DNA from: Micractinium sp. NFX-FRZ
Lineage: Eukaryota; Chlorophyta; Trebouxiophyceae; Chlorellales; Chlorellaceae
Assembly (NCBI GenBank): GCA_029339195.1
Contig: JAPTJF010000078.1
Coordinates: 1-64,000 of the forward strand
Direction of reading: 5' to 3'
Length of the DNA: 64,000 nucleotides
Part shown: one piece after another, positions 12,021-24,600 of the stretch
Position numbering within the stretch: the first letter of the stretch is position 1
How the letters are laid out: each line of letters starts with the position of its first letter
Position numbers and translations under genes: made by a program
Notes under the pieces: model-generated
The model's database searches: none
The model's input: only the letters and a program-made list of their open reading frames with translations
What the model was told of the DNA's origin: nothing

Positions 12021-15000
12021 ATGCAGTTGCGGCAGGCCGCCGGCAGCGTGCTGCTGCCAGTGGCTGGGCCGGCAGCCAGCAGCAGGCTGCGGGCCACCAG
12101 GCGCCCTTCCCGTCCCGCTCCCTTCGTGGTGCGTGCCGGTGCTGGAGGGGACAACAACGAGAGCCGGCAGCAAGGCCACGGCACCTATGGGCCGCGGCGG
12201 CAGAACATGGTGAGCACCGCCTTGCAAGACGCATCCACTGGCTCCTGCTCTGGCGTCAGGTGTGGGCACTTATAGCCCACAGGAGCTCTCTGCATGCTTA
12301 TGTGCTGATGCTGCCCAGCTTCAATCTGTGCAGACTGTGTAAACACAACAGCTCAACCGCCCCTGCACCCGCTCCCGCCCTCTCCGCTCCCGCCCCAACC
12401 GGCCCGCAGGGCAAGACCGCGGCAGCAGCTGCCAGTGTAGCTGCCGACACCGTAGACGACTTGATGCTCAAGCTGGCAGCTCTGGGGTCCGCCGCTCTGG
12501 GTGCTGACCCCGAGTCGGCAGCCGCCGCCCTGGCGGGCAGCGCGGCGGCACGGGAGAAGGAGAAGCAGCCTCGCCGCATGAAGCTGCTACGCGCTCAGGT
12601 CACCGCACTTCAGGAGAAGCAGCAGCAGCTGGAGGATGAGATGAACCAGAAGGAGGAGGTGCGGTGCAGGGAGAGGGTGCCAATGTATTGCTTACGCAGG
12701 AGCAGCAGCAGCAGCCAGACAGTTAGAGCAGCCTTCTCCTGCTTGCATCCCCCCACCTATGCCATGTGCACCCTTCTCAAACCCCCCACATTGTTCTGCC
12801 CCACCCCTTCTACAGGAGTTCCGTGTGGTGCGGGCGCAGCTGGCGCAGCAGGCAGCAACGGCAGCGGAGCTGGCGCAGGCCAAGGAGGAGGCCGAGGGGG
12901 CTGCCAGCCGCATGCGGGCGGAGCTGAGTGCTGCTCAGCAGAAGGCGACGCGGGTGTCGGAGCAGGCGGCTCGCTACCAGGAGCAAGAGGAGGAGCTCGA
13001 GGTGTACAAGGAGCAGCTGAAGCAGGTGGGGGGGCAGGCCTGTTTGTGTTGTGTTCTGTCGACTGGTGGCAGCCGGTGCATGCGGCAGGTCGAGGAGGAG
13101 ATGGAAGCATGCAAGGTGCAGCTGAAGCAGGTGCGGCGGCAGGCCTGTGGCAGCAGTCATGCCGCATTGGGAGTGGTGCAGGGGGCTGGGCAATGGCGAA
13201 GCGCCCTGCTTGCATCTGCTCATGTGCCCGCCCTTTTGTTTTTGTACACATTGCTTTGCAGGCCTGGGATGAGCTGCAGCACGAGCGGATGCACAGGGAG
13301 GAGCTCAAGGCCGAGGTGAGGGGCACAGCACAGCACAGCATGGCACAGCGTGGCACAAAGCGGCGCAGCGTGCTACGGCGCCGCCGTGCCCGGGCCATGT
13401 CAAACCACCTGGGCGCCCCTGCGGTCCCCTCCGTCCCTGCCCCCTCTCACCCACCCCTTGCTTCTGCCTCCCGCTCCCCCACCCTCCCACCCTCCCCCTG
13501 CAGATTCTCAACGCAGAGAAGGCGGCCACGGCTGCCCGCCAGCTGGCAGTTGAGGTGAAGGACCTGCAGGCCACCGTGACCGCGGCCCTGAAGCGCAAGC
13601 AGGCGGAGGGGGCGGCCCTCCAGGAGCAGCTGACCAAGAGCGTGCTGGAGCGGGCGAGGCTGGAGGAGATGCTGGGGGCGGCGGAGCAGCAGGTGGGCGG
13701 GGCGTGGCGACGTGTGCAAGCGTGTGCAGTGTTTGTGGGCGGTTTGCACGCAAGAAGTAAGGGGCTGCCAGTGCGAGGCGTGTGCATGAAGTGGCCAGAA
13801 ATGGAAAGCGGGCGAGGGCGGTGAAGTGATGCTGGGCGCGGCAGACCAGCAGGTGAGGCGGGACGTCTCGTAGCGTAGCATAGCACAGCATGGCGGGCAG
13901 CAGGGCAGGGGTTCCATCGGGCGACTGACTGCCTTGCATGACCGCTTTTGCCGCGTGGCCCTGCTGTGCCTGCTGTGCAGGCTTCTGAGCTGGCGTCGCA
14001 GCTGCAGGAGGCGTCCGACGAGCGAGGCATCATGCAGCAGCGTGCGCTGTACCTGCAGACCGAGGCAAGCCACCCGGGAGCCTGCACATGTGCTGTGTGC
14101 ACAGCATCACGCTGTGGGATCGCTTCCCATGTGTTCAAACACCCGGCTGGCACAGGGGCGCGCTGCTTCTGGCTCCTGGTGCACTCTGCCTCGCCTGTGT
14201 TGGTACCGCCCCTGGTCACGTGTTTAAACCTTGCTTACGCACCGCCTCGTGTGCAGCTGGAGACGACGCGTGCGCTGACCACTACAAACCTGGATGGCCA
14301 GGCGGCGGTGCTGGCGCAGCAGCTGCAGGACGCTCACACGGTGGCCGAGGCTGCCAAGGCGCTGGTGCTGGCGGAGCGGCAGCGCAACGCCGATTTGCAG
14401 ACCGCCCTCGAGGTGTGTTCCGCTTGTGTGTTAAGCGTGTGTGGGTGTGTAGGTGTGTGGTGGGTTCCAGGAGGGTCCAGGGGGTGTGTTGACTAGGTAA
14501 GTTGGCATCTGCTTTCATTTTTGCTCAACGTCCCTCTGACCCTGCTGGCCTTGCACTATGTTGTTTGCAGGAGGCGGAGGCGGTGCGGCAGCAGCTGCAG
14601 CAGCAGTCGGCAGCAGCCTTTGAGCTGACAGAGGCGCGGGATGAGGCGGAGGCAGCGGCTATTCAGATGCAGGCAGATGTGGAGGAGGCGCGGGACCAGG
14701 CGGCACGGTACCAGCAGCAGGCGGAGGAGATTGAAGCATACAAGCAGCAGCTCAAAGAGGTAAAAGGGAGTGTCGAACCCTGCCTTGTTCAAGTGTGGGT
14801 TTGGGGGGTTGTCTTGTCTGGGTGGGCATAAGAAGAGGTGCCAGCGGTTGGCAAAGGAGGTGGGATGAGGGTGTGGAGGATCCAGACATGAGTGCTGAGC
14901 ACTCCTTTGTCGCAAGAGGACCTGCTGCCGTTCAATGGCTCTGTCCCACACACAACCCTGGTTTCAAACTGCCCCCGCTGACCACCTCATCTGCCCTGCC

Positions 15001-18000
15001 TTGCTGGCTTGCAGGCCGCCAGCCTGCAGTCGCAGCTGGCGGCAGCGGTGAGCGAGCGGGATCGGCTGGAGGCTCGTTCCAAGCAGCTGGAGGCAGAGGT
15101 GGGTGCCTGCCTGCCTTCCTGCCTGCTTGCCTGCCTGTCACGGCTGCCGTGGTGCTGCTTTGTTGCCCACAGGTGCAGGCTGAGCTGCGCTGCAGCTTGA
15201 GTGGCAGTCCCAGCATACTATGCTCACCCAATACTCTGCCCCTTACCGCCCAGCTCATCGGCTGGCCGGCCGCTCCTGTCGCTGCTCCGATGCTGCTGCT
15301 GCGACTCTCCACCCACCACATGTGCCGTCCTGCCTGCCCGCCCGCGCGCAGGTGGAGTCCCTCCGCTCTCGGTCCCCGGAGGAGACGTTTGAGGGGCAGC
15401 CCAGCGCGCTGATTGCCCAGCTCAAGGCCGCCCAGAAGGACGCGTCGGCCAAGCAGAGCGCCATTCAGTCCGCCGTCATCAAGGTGGGTGCTTGAGAGGG
15501 AGGCAGGGCGGCTGTGATGCTGTGTTCGTGTGGAGTTGTGTTTCAAAAAGAGGGAGGAGAGCGCCGTTGCCGTGCAGTGCGCCGTCATCAAGGTGGGTGG
15601 GCGGGGGTGGGTGTGAGAGGGAGGCAGGGCGGCTGTGAGATGTGTGTGTGTGTGTGTGTGTGTGCGCGATGTTGTGCTGTGAAGAGCGGAGTGAGAGGGA
15701 GAAGAGTGCCTTCAAGGTGGGGAGGAATTGTCCCTCCCATCTCTGCACGAGCCGCCCGCTGTGCAGGCGCAGCTGCCCTCCCATCTCTGCACGGGCCGCC
15801 CGCTGTGCAGGCGCAGGCAGCTGCAGTCCTGCAATTGCTAGATACATCACTTTTCTACTTACAGCATTCTTCCTGTCCTGCTTGTTCCTCTGTGTGCTGC
15901 AGGCCGCGGACTTGCAGGCCCAGTTGACGGCGGCGGTGCGCGAGCGGGAGCGGCTGCAGGAGCGCTCCTCCCAGCTGGAGGCGGAGCTCACCAGTGCCCG
16001 CTCGTCTTCCCACCAGGACCAGGCCACCATCCGGGACCTGAGTGCTGAGCTGGAGAAGGCGCGGGCGCTGGCTGTCAAGGTAGGGGAAGGCGGTGATTGG
16101 GGATGTGTTGCGTTGCATCGCCGCCGGGTGAGGGGGCTGGGGGGAGGGGTTGGAGAGAGCGGTGCGCATCCCGCTGCTCGGCCCGCCCGCCTGCGCATGC
16201 TGCCGCGCTTTTCCTTGCAGCCGCGTGCCTCCCTTGACCCGCTTGCATGCATGTGCCTTCACCCGACACCAACCCTGATGTGCCCGCTGTGCCCCTGCTG
16301 TGGTCGCGCTGTGCAGGCTGCTGAACTGGAGTCCCAGCTGGCGGCGTCCGCCGAGGAGCGCGCCCGCCTGGCGCAGCGCTCTGCCGAGCTGGAGGCCCAG
16401 CTCTCCTCGGTCTCTTCTTCAGCCCAGCAGCGCCAGCAGGCTCTGGAGGGGCAGGTCGCCTCCCTGCTGTCCCAGCTCCAGGTGGCCCAGCAGGACAGCG
16501 TGGCCGTTGGGGAGCTGCGCTTCCAGCTGGCGACAGCGGAGCAGCAGGCGGCGGCGGCTGCCAGCCTGGCGCAGCAGCTGGAGGAGGCACGGCAGGATCT
16601 GTCGGCTGCCAAGGCCCTGGCTGCCCAGCAGCTGCAGGAGGCACACACCGTGGCAGAGGCTGCCAAGGCGCTGGTGCTTGCCGAGAGGCAGCGCAATGCC
16701 GAGCTGCAACAGACGTACAGCCAGGTGCGTCTTTTGAGGGGGTCGCGTTTTGGGTGGGGCGGGAAGGACCAGCAGGGCTGCAGCAGCGCACCCAGGATGT
16801 GTTTTGTGGATCGCATTGTGTGCCTACGCCTCTGGGCTGGACCTTGAGCACGGCGATTGCTTGTGCGGCACAGGGCGAACGCAGCCAAAGGCGCCTGTGC
16901 AGGGTACGTTACATGTGTCTGTGCGTGGTCACGGTGCTCTGATGGAATCGAGTGCCGCTGTCCAGCGAGTCGCTGCCGCTTTTCTTTGCCCCCTCTGCTC
17001 TTCCTGCTCCCTGCCAGCCTGCCAACCCTGTGTGCGCTCGTCATTCTCACGGTATCCTGGAGTGCAGGAGGTGCAGTCGTTGCAGGTTGTGCTGGGAGCC
17101 GCCCAGCAGGAGGCCAGCTCAGCGTGGCAGGCACAGCAGGAGGAGCACGTGAGTCCCGTCCGGGGCGTGTCACAGAAGCGCCGGGGCATGGCAGGTTGCC
17201 AGCGGGAGTGCATTGCTGCTGCACCCAAACGGGGCCTGTGCCTGTGCACCCCCCAACTCCTAGCTGTCCGCCCACCCGGCCACCCTGCTGCCTCTCCACC
17301 CAATCCCCCCTCTTCGCTCCCCATCCCCCCTGCCCCCTATCCCTCCCCCTGCAGCACCTGCGCCTGTCGGCAGAGGGGCAGGTGGCGGCTGCCCATGCGC
17401 AGGTGCAGCAGCTGACAGCGGAGCTGTACGAGGCACAGGTGCGCCAGCACAGCACAGCACAGCACAGCACAGCACAGCACATCACAGCACGGGAGGCTGG
17501 GCTGGCAGGGGCCGTCCGGCAGGCGGGGCGGGGCCAGCGTGACAGCGTAACAGGTGGATCGGGGCTGCCCCAACGCCGCGCAGTAGTCCACTCACGGCCC
17601 CTCCGTCCCCTGGCCCACGCTGTACCTTGTGCTGTCCCTCTGGCCGGCCGCATTGCTCGCTTCTGACGTCCTCTCTCTTCTATCCCCCTCCCTCCACCCC
17701 CTCCCTCTGCCCCGCCACCCCCCCTGCAGACCGCTGCCGACCAGCTGCTGGACGACCTGTCCCTGCTGGGCAACCTGCAGGAGGCGGCCCGGGATGTGAT
17801 GGCGGCCACGCGCCAGGTATGCTTGAGAGGTGCTTGAGAGTGTGTGCTTGAGAGAGTGTGCGTGTTCATGTTGGCGGGCAGGTGGGTTGCTGGAGTGCGC
17901 TACCTGACAGCCCACCAACAGTTGTCTTGCCTACAATGCCGCCACACCAATGCCCCCGCTCTGCCTGCAGGAGGTGGCGATCCTGCAGCAGCTTGAGCAG

Positions 18001-20206
18001 GCAACAGAGCGTGTGGAGCAGCTGCACCAGCGGGTCAGCGGCCAGCTGCGGGGCGACCTCGCCGCCCTCGACACACGCCTGGACGTGCAGACCGACGCTC
18101 AGCTGTCGACGGCTCGCGACCAGCTGCACATGGCGGCACAACAGAGCCTGACCGCGCTTGATGGACAGCTGGCGGTGCTCGATGGACAGCTGGCGGCGCT
18201 GGACGGGCAGCTGGGGTCCAAGCTGGGACCCGGGGAGGCGCAGCCGGCGGTGCTGGCCTCGGCCGACTGGCAGGGCGAGCCAGAGTACGCGCAGGTGAGG
18301 TCAGAGAGAGTGTGAGAGGGTGAGGAGACGGTGCATGAAAGAGGAAGTGGGGCGCACGTGGGTGAGGAGGTCAGGGAGGACGTGGGGCGCACTTTTCGAC
18401 GTTCGAAGGCGACTTTTTTCGGGGCCAGCCGGTTGGCTCTCCTTTGTTTCCCGAAGGACTCAGAGAGCGCCATTCTTTCCTCTCACACCCTGCGCTCTGC
18501 CGGTACCCGTCACCCCCCACCTGTTGCTGCAGATGCCGGTGGCCCTGTCTGCCGCCCAGCAGGAGGCTGAGCAGCTTGTGGCCCGCGCCTACGCCCTGGC
18601 CTGCCAGCTGGAGGAGGCGCAGGCGGAGGCGCAGGAGGCGCGGGCCGACGCCAACGCCACCCGCAGCCGCAACTCGCTGCTGGAGAAGGCGTGGATGGCC
18701 GCCCTGGAGGTGGGTCAGCTTTGTTTTGCTTCCTTGTGTTTTGACTGTCAAAGGCAGGGCGGGTTGGGGACTTGCTGTTGCGGGTGGATTCTCGCCACCT
18801 GCGCCCGCTGGTTGCGCTTGGCAGGGCGCGGGGCGGCTGTTTAGCAGGCCTGTTCTCGGTGGTTGCGTTCGTGGAGTTGGGTGGCAGGCATCTCCTCTCC
18901 CACCCCGCACCCCTCTCCGTGTGCCCACATTATGTGGCGCAGCTGCCCCTCTACTTGTCACGTTTGTGTCTGACTGCCCCACTGCTCTGTTCACTTCACC
19001 AACCTCCACCTCCCCCCTGCCCCGCAGAACGTGAGGCAGCTGCAGGGGGAGCAGGCGCAGCAGCGCAAGCAGGGCGCGGCGCTCGAGGGCGCGCTGGCGG
19101 CGGTGCAGCGCGACGCCGCCTCGTTGGCAGCCCAGCTGGAGCAGGCACGCCAGGAGAGCGCGGCTGCGATGGCGCAGGCCTCTGCCGCCATTGGACGCAA
19201 CTCTCTGCTTGAGAAGGCGTGGGCGGCGGCGCTGCAGGTGGGGCCTGGGGAGCAGGGCGGCGCAGGGCTGGGGCGGGCAGCGGTGATACAGTTTGAAGCT
19301 GGGGAGCAGCCCAGCCCAGGCCGCTGGCTTGCCGCCCCGCACTGCTCAGTGGTGCTGCTCTGCTGCTGCTTTGGAGAACCAAAGAGCTCGCCCATCAGAC
19401 AGTGCCCTGTGTGCTGCCCCTCCCTTCCCAGTCCTCCTCGGGCCCTGCTCACAAGCCACCGCGAGCAACGTGACCTGACGGCCGCCCTGAAGGCCCAACT
19501 CTCAACCACCACCACCACCTCCCTGCCCCCCGCCCACTTCCCACACCACCTGATCCTGCCCCCTGTGCTCCCGCCACCATGCAGGACTCGCGCACGCTCA
19601 AGAGCGAGCAGCGTGACCTGAAGGCCGCCCTGAAGGCATCCCAGCAGGAGGTGTCCTCCCTGTCTGCCAAGCTGGACTCTGCCACCGCCCAGCTGGAGGC
19701 GGCACGCAGGGAGGCGTCCGCCGCCAACAAGCAGGCCGCCGTGGCGCGCTCACGCAGCTCGCTGCTGCAGCAGGCGTGGGAGTCGGCGCTGCGCTTTGCC
19801 GCATGTGAGTGTGGGGTGTACTGGCGTTGGGCATGCAGGGGCGCAGGGGGTGTGAGGCGTTGCTGAGAGGGAGCTGGGCGTTGTGTCGGGTGCGGCGGGG
19901 AGTCGGCGCTGCGCTTTGCCGCATGTGAGTGGCAGGCAGACTGCATCTGGAGCCTGGGGCATGGAGGGGCGGGGGCAGGGGGTGTGAGGCGTCGCAGACA
20001 GTGAGCTGGGAGTTGTGGCGGGTGCAAGCGCCGGCGCTGCGGTTTCGCCGCAGGGGGCAGCTTGGCAGCGGCAGCAATGGCGGCAGTGGAGGACAGGAGA
20101 GGCGCACACTGCCAGTGCCCGTCTCCTAGCAAGGCCTGGCAAGGACCAGGGCAGACCACCGGTGCAGCACTCGCTCACAGCCAGCCTTCCTTTTGCCGCT
20201 GCAGAA
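12021..20206 (+). CDS. Long plastid-targeted coiled-coil protein, intron-rich
   Basis: About 1115 residues, family not recognised. Exons: 12021-12209, 12410-12658, 12816-13025, 13089-13130 (weak), 13262-13315, 13504-13692, 13981-14064, 14257-14412, 14571-14759, 15015-15098, 15352-15483, 15903-16079, 16317-16724, 17068-17148, 17355-17438, 17730-17816, 17971-18294, 18533-18709, 19028-19237, 19585-19804. Every internal junction up to the last is phase 0. Residues 1-45 are a typical chloroplast transit peptide ending VVRAGAG. The rest is rich in Ala, Gln, Glu, Leu and Arg in heptads, predicting one long coiled coil. Modules recur: RNSLLEKAW-x-AAL at the ends of exons 18, 19 and (diverged) 20, and AHTVAEAAKALVLAERQRN in exons 8 and 13. 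The 3' end is uncertain. Splicing T/GTGAGT at 19804 to the acceptor at 20204 makes a TAA stop across the junction; reading through would end at 19866. A phase-0 exon from 20205 (KSKRLFMNWNLGVWQ, stop near 20252) is another option. A structural role in the plastid is an inference. Confidence 0.7.
13823..13860 (+). repeat. Decayed copy of an exon end with donor site
   Basis: This intronic stretch repeats the end of exon 6 of the coiled-coil gene (13663-13700): EMLGAAEQQ followed by a GTGGGC donor becomes EVMLGAADQQ followed by GTGAGG. It has no acceptor that would make it an exon in frame, so I treat it as a duplication remnant. Confidence 0.7.
15561..15600 (+). repeat. Decayed copy of exon 11 end with donor site
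   Basis: Repeats 15457-15490 of the coiled-coil gene, including the AVIK codons and the AAG/GTGGGT donor. It lies about 105 bases downstream inside the following intron. Confidence 0.75.
17446..17490 (+). repeat. ACAGC pentanucleotide array next to a donor site
   Basis: About eight copies of a CAGCA/ACAGC pentamer start some eight bases after the donor of exon 15 in the coiled-coil gene. Similar pentamer runs follow donors near 13321, 31997, 42630 and 56640. Confidence 0.85.
19899..19933 (+). repeat. Copy of the exon 20 end, including its donor
   Basis: Near-exact copy of 19777-19811 (SALRFAA codons plus the T/GTGAGTG donor) 120 bases downstream. A third, more diverged copy lies at about 20028-20056. 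The repetition is one reason why the 3' end of this gene is hard to place. Confidence 0.8.
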
Positions 20207-21610
20207 GAGCAAGCGCCTCTTTATGAACTGGAACCTGGGGGTCTGGCAATGACATTGAAGAACCTACAACCTTGACGATTTGGGGGCGCTACTGGACCGG
20301 TGGCAAGGAACGAACCATGACATTCTAGGCTGCCCGTCAGCTCCCCTCCCCCCTTTCTGGACTCCTCTTGGTTTCACCGGCGCCCACCCTGGGTTGCCCG
20401 CTTGCCTGCTCGCCCGTCCCCCCCCCCGCTGCGGCGACCAGCACCGGCACCAGCATTCCCCGCGCCCCGCGCTTGAAGGCGCACACACATGGCCACTTTC
20501 TCTGACAGCGCGACCCGTGCCAGCCTCTTGTACTAACTACTCTCCTGCGCACTCCCGGGCTGCCCCGCACCAGCAGGGGTGCTGCCCCGCACCATGATAG
20601 CGTGCAGCCCGCCTGCCTGCCTGCCCGGCCCGCCCGCAGCTGCGCAGTGATTAGTCCCCCCTCCCACTTGCAAGCACCCTCCTGCCGGATTCTCGGACAC
20701 GGCACGAGGCGTCCTTTCATAATATACCATCCCCTTTCCTTTCCTTTCCACTGGGGGCGAGGGTTTTCCCGTCGCTGTGTGTGTGCCGTGCCGTGCTGTC
20801 CCGCAGTGCGCCCCACACCCCTCGCCCCTCCCAGCCCGCGTTTTGTGTACCACAGCCGCCCCGCTCCCCCTGCCTCCCTCTGGTCCCTTTTGTTGCATTT
20901 TATGATCTCATCAGCACCGCCCCATCCAAACCCCGCCCCTGGTACCTTCTGCACTCCCCCAGCGGGCTGCCACGTCAGCACATGCTGGCGTGCCCCCTCG
21001 CCTCCCCGCTCACCAGTTTTTGCACCACCCTCCCCGTCACCCCCCATCCACCCCCACCCCTTGCACATCTGGACAGAGACCAATACGGCCCCCTGCTCTT
21101 ACTCTCTTGCACCCTGGTTGGAGAAGACTACCGCCCACTCTTCCTTTGCTTGCACCTACCTGTGGCCTGACAAGCCCACCCTGCCCTTGTCAGGCCACCC
21201 GTTTTTCCTCTCTTACTCGCCCTGGCGCTCCCCGCTCCTGTTGACTCGCCTCGGCGCATATGCACACTACCTACCTACCTACCTGCCTGCTCGTCTCCCG
21301 CTCCTCACTGCCGCCACACGCTGTGCACGCAGCGGTTGCCCCCTTAGCGTTGCGCAACCCTCTCTGGTGTTCCTTGTCGATCCTGCCTGACTGAATGTGA
21401 ATAACCGTGACACGTGGCTCCCGTTGCGTCACCAAATGTAGGCACAGGGGAACCAGTGTTTCGGCACAAGGAGGCGGCAGGCAGGCAGGTACGTGGTGAG
21501 AAGGTGTGCAGGGCCGAGGTTTTGTGTTGGACCAAGATTTTGCGCACCAAGCTGGCGCTGAACCGCCGAGCAAAAAGAAGACCTGTATAGCATTTCATCC
21601 TAGCTTATGC
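20207..21610. other. Convergent intergenic region, pyrimidine-rich
   Basis: Lies between the 3' ends of the coiled-coil gene and the ITPK4 gene. The plus strand is very rich in C and T from about 20600 to 21350. Open frames here have no protein-like character. I found no clear TGTAA signal for either gene. A short phase-0 coding candidate at 20205-20252 is discussed with the coiled-coil gene. Confidence 0.4.
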
Positions 21611-24600
21611 TCACACAACATCCCTGCTCTGCAGCCAGAGCAGATGAGTCTGCCGCCTCTTAAACCTGCTGCTGTGCTGCGCCGCCGCCATGTGCTGTGC
21701 GTAGCGCTGCCGCAGGGCTGCCTGGAGCGCGGCCGGTGCTTCTGGGATGCTTTTGAAGGAGGGGAAGTAGTTGACGTCAATGATCACCAGCTCGCCTGCA
21801 GACAAGCGGAAGGAGAGGGCGTACTAGGGTTTTAGAGAAAATGAAGGTCAAGAGAGTTGGTACCTGTGAAGAGAGGGGAAGTAGTTGACGTCAATGATCA
21901 CCAGCTCGCCTGCGGATGGATGGGGTGGAAGTTGGGGTAAGGCAGCAGTAAAGAATGGCTGACTTTGGGTGTGAGGTGAGGAGAGGGGCTGATGGGAGCG
22001 TTGCTGCAGACGACAACACCACCTGCAAAAGAGAGAGAGAAAGCGGAAGGGACTGGGAGCCATGTGGGTTGCCGCCCCAGTGCAGCGCGGTGCAACAACA
22101 ACGGCATTCACACTGTACCTTCCCTCCCTCTCTCTTGCTTGCCTGCCGCTGGGTCAAACACAAGGTCAAAGCCAAACAGGGTGAGGCCCAGCCGCTGCCG
22201 CAACACATCTGCCACCGCCTCAAATGTGGGCCGCCGCATCACCTCCTGGCCCGAGGGCAGCGCGGGCGCTGCCCCGCCCGCCGCGCCCGAGCGCGCGGTT
22301 GCCTGCCCCTGCTCTGCAGCCGGCGCCGCCTCCTGCTGCACTACATGCGGCCCTCCCGCCGCCGCCTGCTGGCCACCGCCCACCTCCTGCCCTTGTCCCT
22401 GCTGCCCCTGCTGCTGCCCTTGCTGGCCCTGCTGCTCCGCCGCTGTGCGCAGCCAGGGCAGCGTGGTGGGCAGGGACTTGAGGCTGTCGAACCCGATGCT
22501 GGAAGGGATGTCGGCTTCAGGGTCCCCAGCCAGCCTCTGCGCCAACGGCCCGAGGTCGGGCGTGGACTTGCGCTGCGTCCAGAACACCTGCGCAGCGCAG
22601 CACGGCACAGCGCAGCGCAGCACAGAAGGAAGGTTGGGCAGGCAGGGGAGATAGAAGAGTCGACAGCGGGGGGGCAGTGGCATGGAGGCATCCTAACTTC
22701 TGTGCGTCCTGCGTCACAACACCTGCAGCATGGCACAGCACAGCGCAGCACAGCGCAGCACAGCACAGCAGGGGAGGTGGCACGAGCAGGGGTGGCAGGG
22801 CACGGGGGGCGGCCGCAGTGCCCCTGCCAACGCAGCTGTGCGCTTGGGGGAGACCAGCGGGGGGCTGCAGCGCCCATGTGGTGGCGTGCGGGCGCCGTGA
22901 GCATGGGGCTAGCCTTGCTGCGAGCACAGTGGGCGCGTCGCCTCCCCGCCCTAGCTTTAGAGCGCCCCTCCCTCTATGCCCCTCACCCCACCCTCAATCC
23001 CTGCCATCCCTTTCATAACATGCCGCTCCCATGCTCCCATGCCATGCAGACCCTCCTCCCCTGCCCCTCAACCCCCGGCTCATCCCCCGGCCCCTCCCCT
23101 CACCTGATCCCCCGCCACATACACCTTCCACACCGTGCCGCCATGGTCCACATACTCTTGAGCCACAGCAGGCAGGGGCACCTCCAAGTCGGCAAACCCA
23201 GACCTGCACGTTTCAAAAGGTGGCAGGAAATACAAGCATGGGTTGGTAGGGAGAGCGAGGCCTTGCCCACGAAGCAGGCAGGGGCACCGGCGGGCCGGCC
23301 AGACCTGGAGGCGCAGAGGAGGCAGCAGGAGTGAGGTGCATGGGTTGGTAGGGACAGAGGGGCCTGGAGCACACAGCAGGGCCGGCGGAGTCCAGATGTG
23401 AAAGCAGCGGGGAAGTGGGGATGCAGGAGAGAGCGGAAGGGTGAGCGCAGGACCAGAGAAGGGAGGGGCATATGCAAGGCAGGCAGACGTGCGTGGAAGA
23501 CAGGGCCCAGGGCAGGGCAGGGCAGCGAGGCCAGCAAGGAGGGGAGTGCAGTTGGGAGGAGGCGAGCCATCACTCAGCCGTGGCCAGCCCCCACAGCATC
23601 AGCACGGCTGCACCACCCCCCACACCCCCGCACCCACCCGTGCAGCACAAACGCCATTTGGTGTGCCTCAGCCACGCCGCAGGCCGCTTGCGGCTTGACG
23701 ATGCACGGCATGCCGACGCCGGCGGCCGCCAGCTGGCGCGGCGTGGCGGCGGCGTCAAACGCGTGCAGCAGCAGGGAGGCGGGGGCTCGCATGGGGATGC
23801 CACGCTGGCGCACGGCAAGCACCACTGCTTCCAGGTGAGGAATGAGCGCTGCCCGGTCCATTATAGGCTGCAGAGCGGCCACAGGATCCACCAGGCACAC
23901 CGGCAGCGGCTGACGTGGCAGCTGCTGCGGCGCCCCTCCTGCCCCTCCTCCTGCTGCAGCAGCGTCCGCCGCCGCCGCTGTCCCGTGAGTTTCCTCCTCC
24001 TGCTGCTGCTGGTCCAGCGCAGCCAGCAGGGCCTGTGCCTCTGGGGTGAGCTCCGCCACTGCCCCGCTGCCCCCCCTGGGCCGCAGGCAGTCTGTGAGCT
24101 TCTGCAGCACCAGATGGCAGTGTGCCAGCTGGGGCGGCAGGCTGCTGCCCAGGTCTAGAGGCACAAAGCACATGGGCGGGCCTGCTGCTGTGCCTGCTGC
24201 GGGGCTTGCTGCGCTGGCCGCTGCCGCTGGCGCCGCCGCCGCTCCTGCTGCTGACGCCTGCTGCGCCTGCTGCGGCAGCAGCGGCAGCATGCCCTGCTGA
24301 CTCAGCGCCAGCTGGCGTGACTCCTTCATCACGTAACCCACCACAAGGGGAGGCACTGCCGCCTGGGACGCTGCTAGCCCCGCCACTGCCTGCAGCGCCC
24401 AGGCATGCAGCTGTGCCGGGGTGACGCTGCGAGCTGGCAGGTGCTGGGAGGAGCAGCCCAGTGCTGCCGCCTGGCTGGCGGCGCTGATGCTGTCGGCCAT
24501 GCTGATGCAGGCGACAGCTGGTGGAGCGGTTGGAGACAGCTGGTCAAGCGCCAGCCTGGCTTGCAAAGCAGGAGGGTACGCAGTTTGGAAGGGATGGAGA

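Noticed and set aside
14065..14256. Retained coding segment between exons 7 and 8 of the coiled-coil gene
   Set aside because: The 192 bases are open and a multiple of three, but the translation (Cys, His, Pro rich) breaks the coiled coil, and a GCAAGC donor and CAG acceptor flank it. An intron is more likely.
21874..21913. Upstream copy as the true last exon of ITPK4
   Set aside because: It would end the protein soon after VNYFPS, while the downstream copy gives the family-like FKSIPE continuation and usual length.
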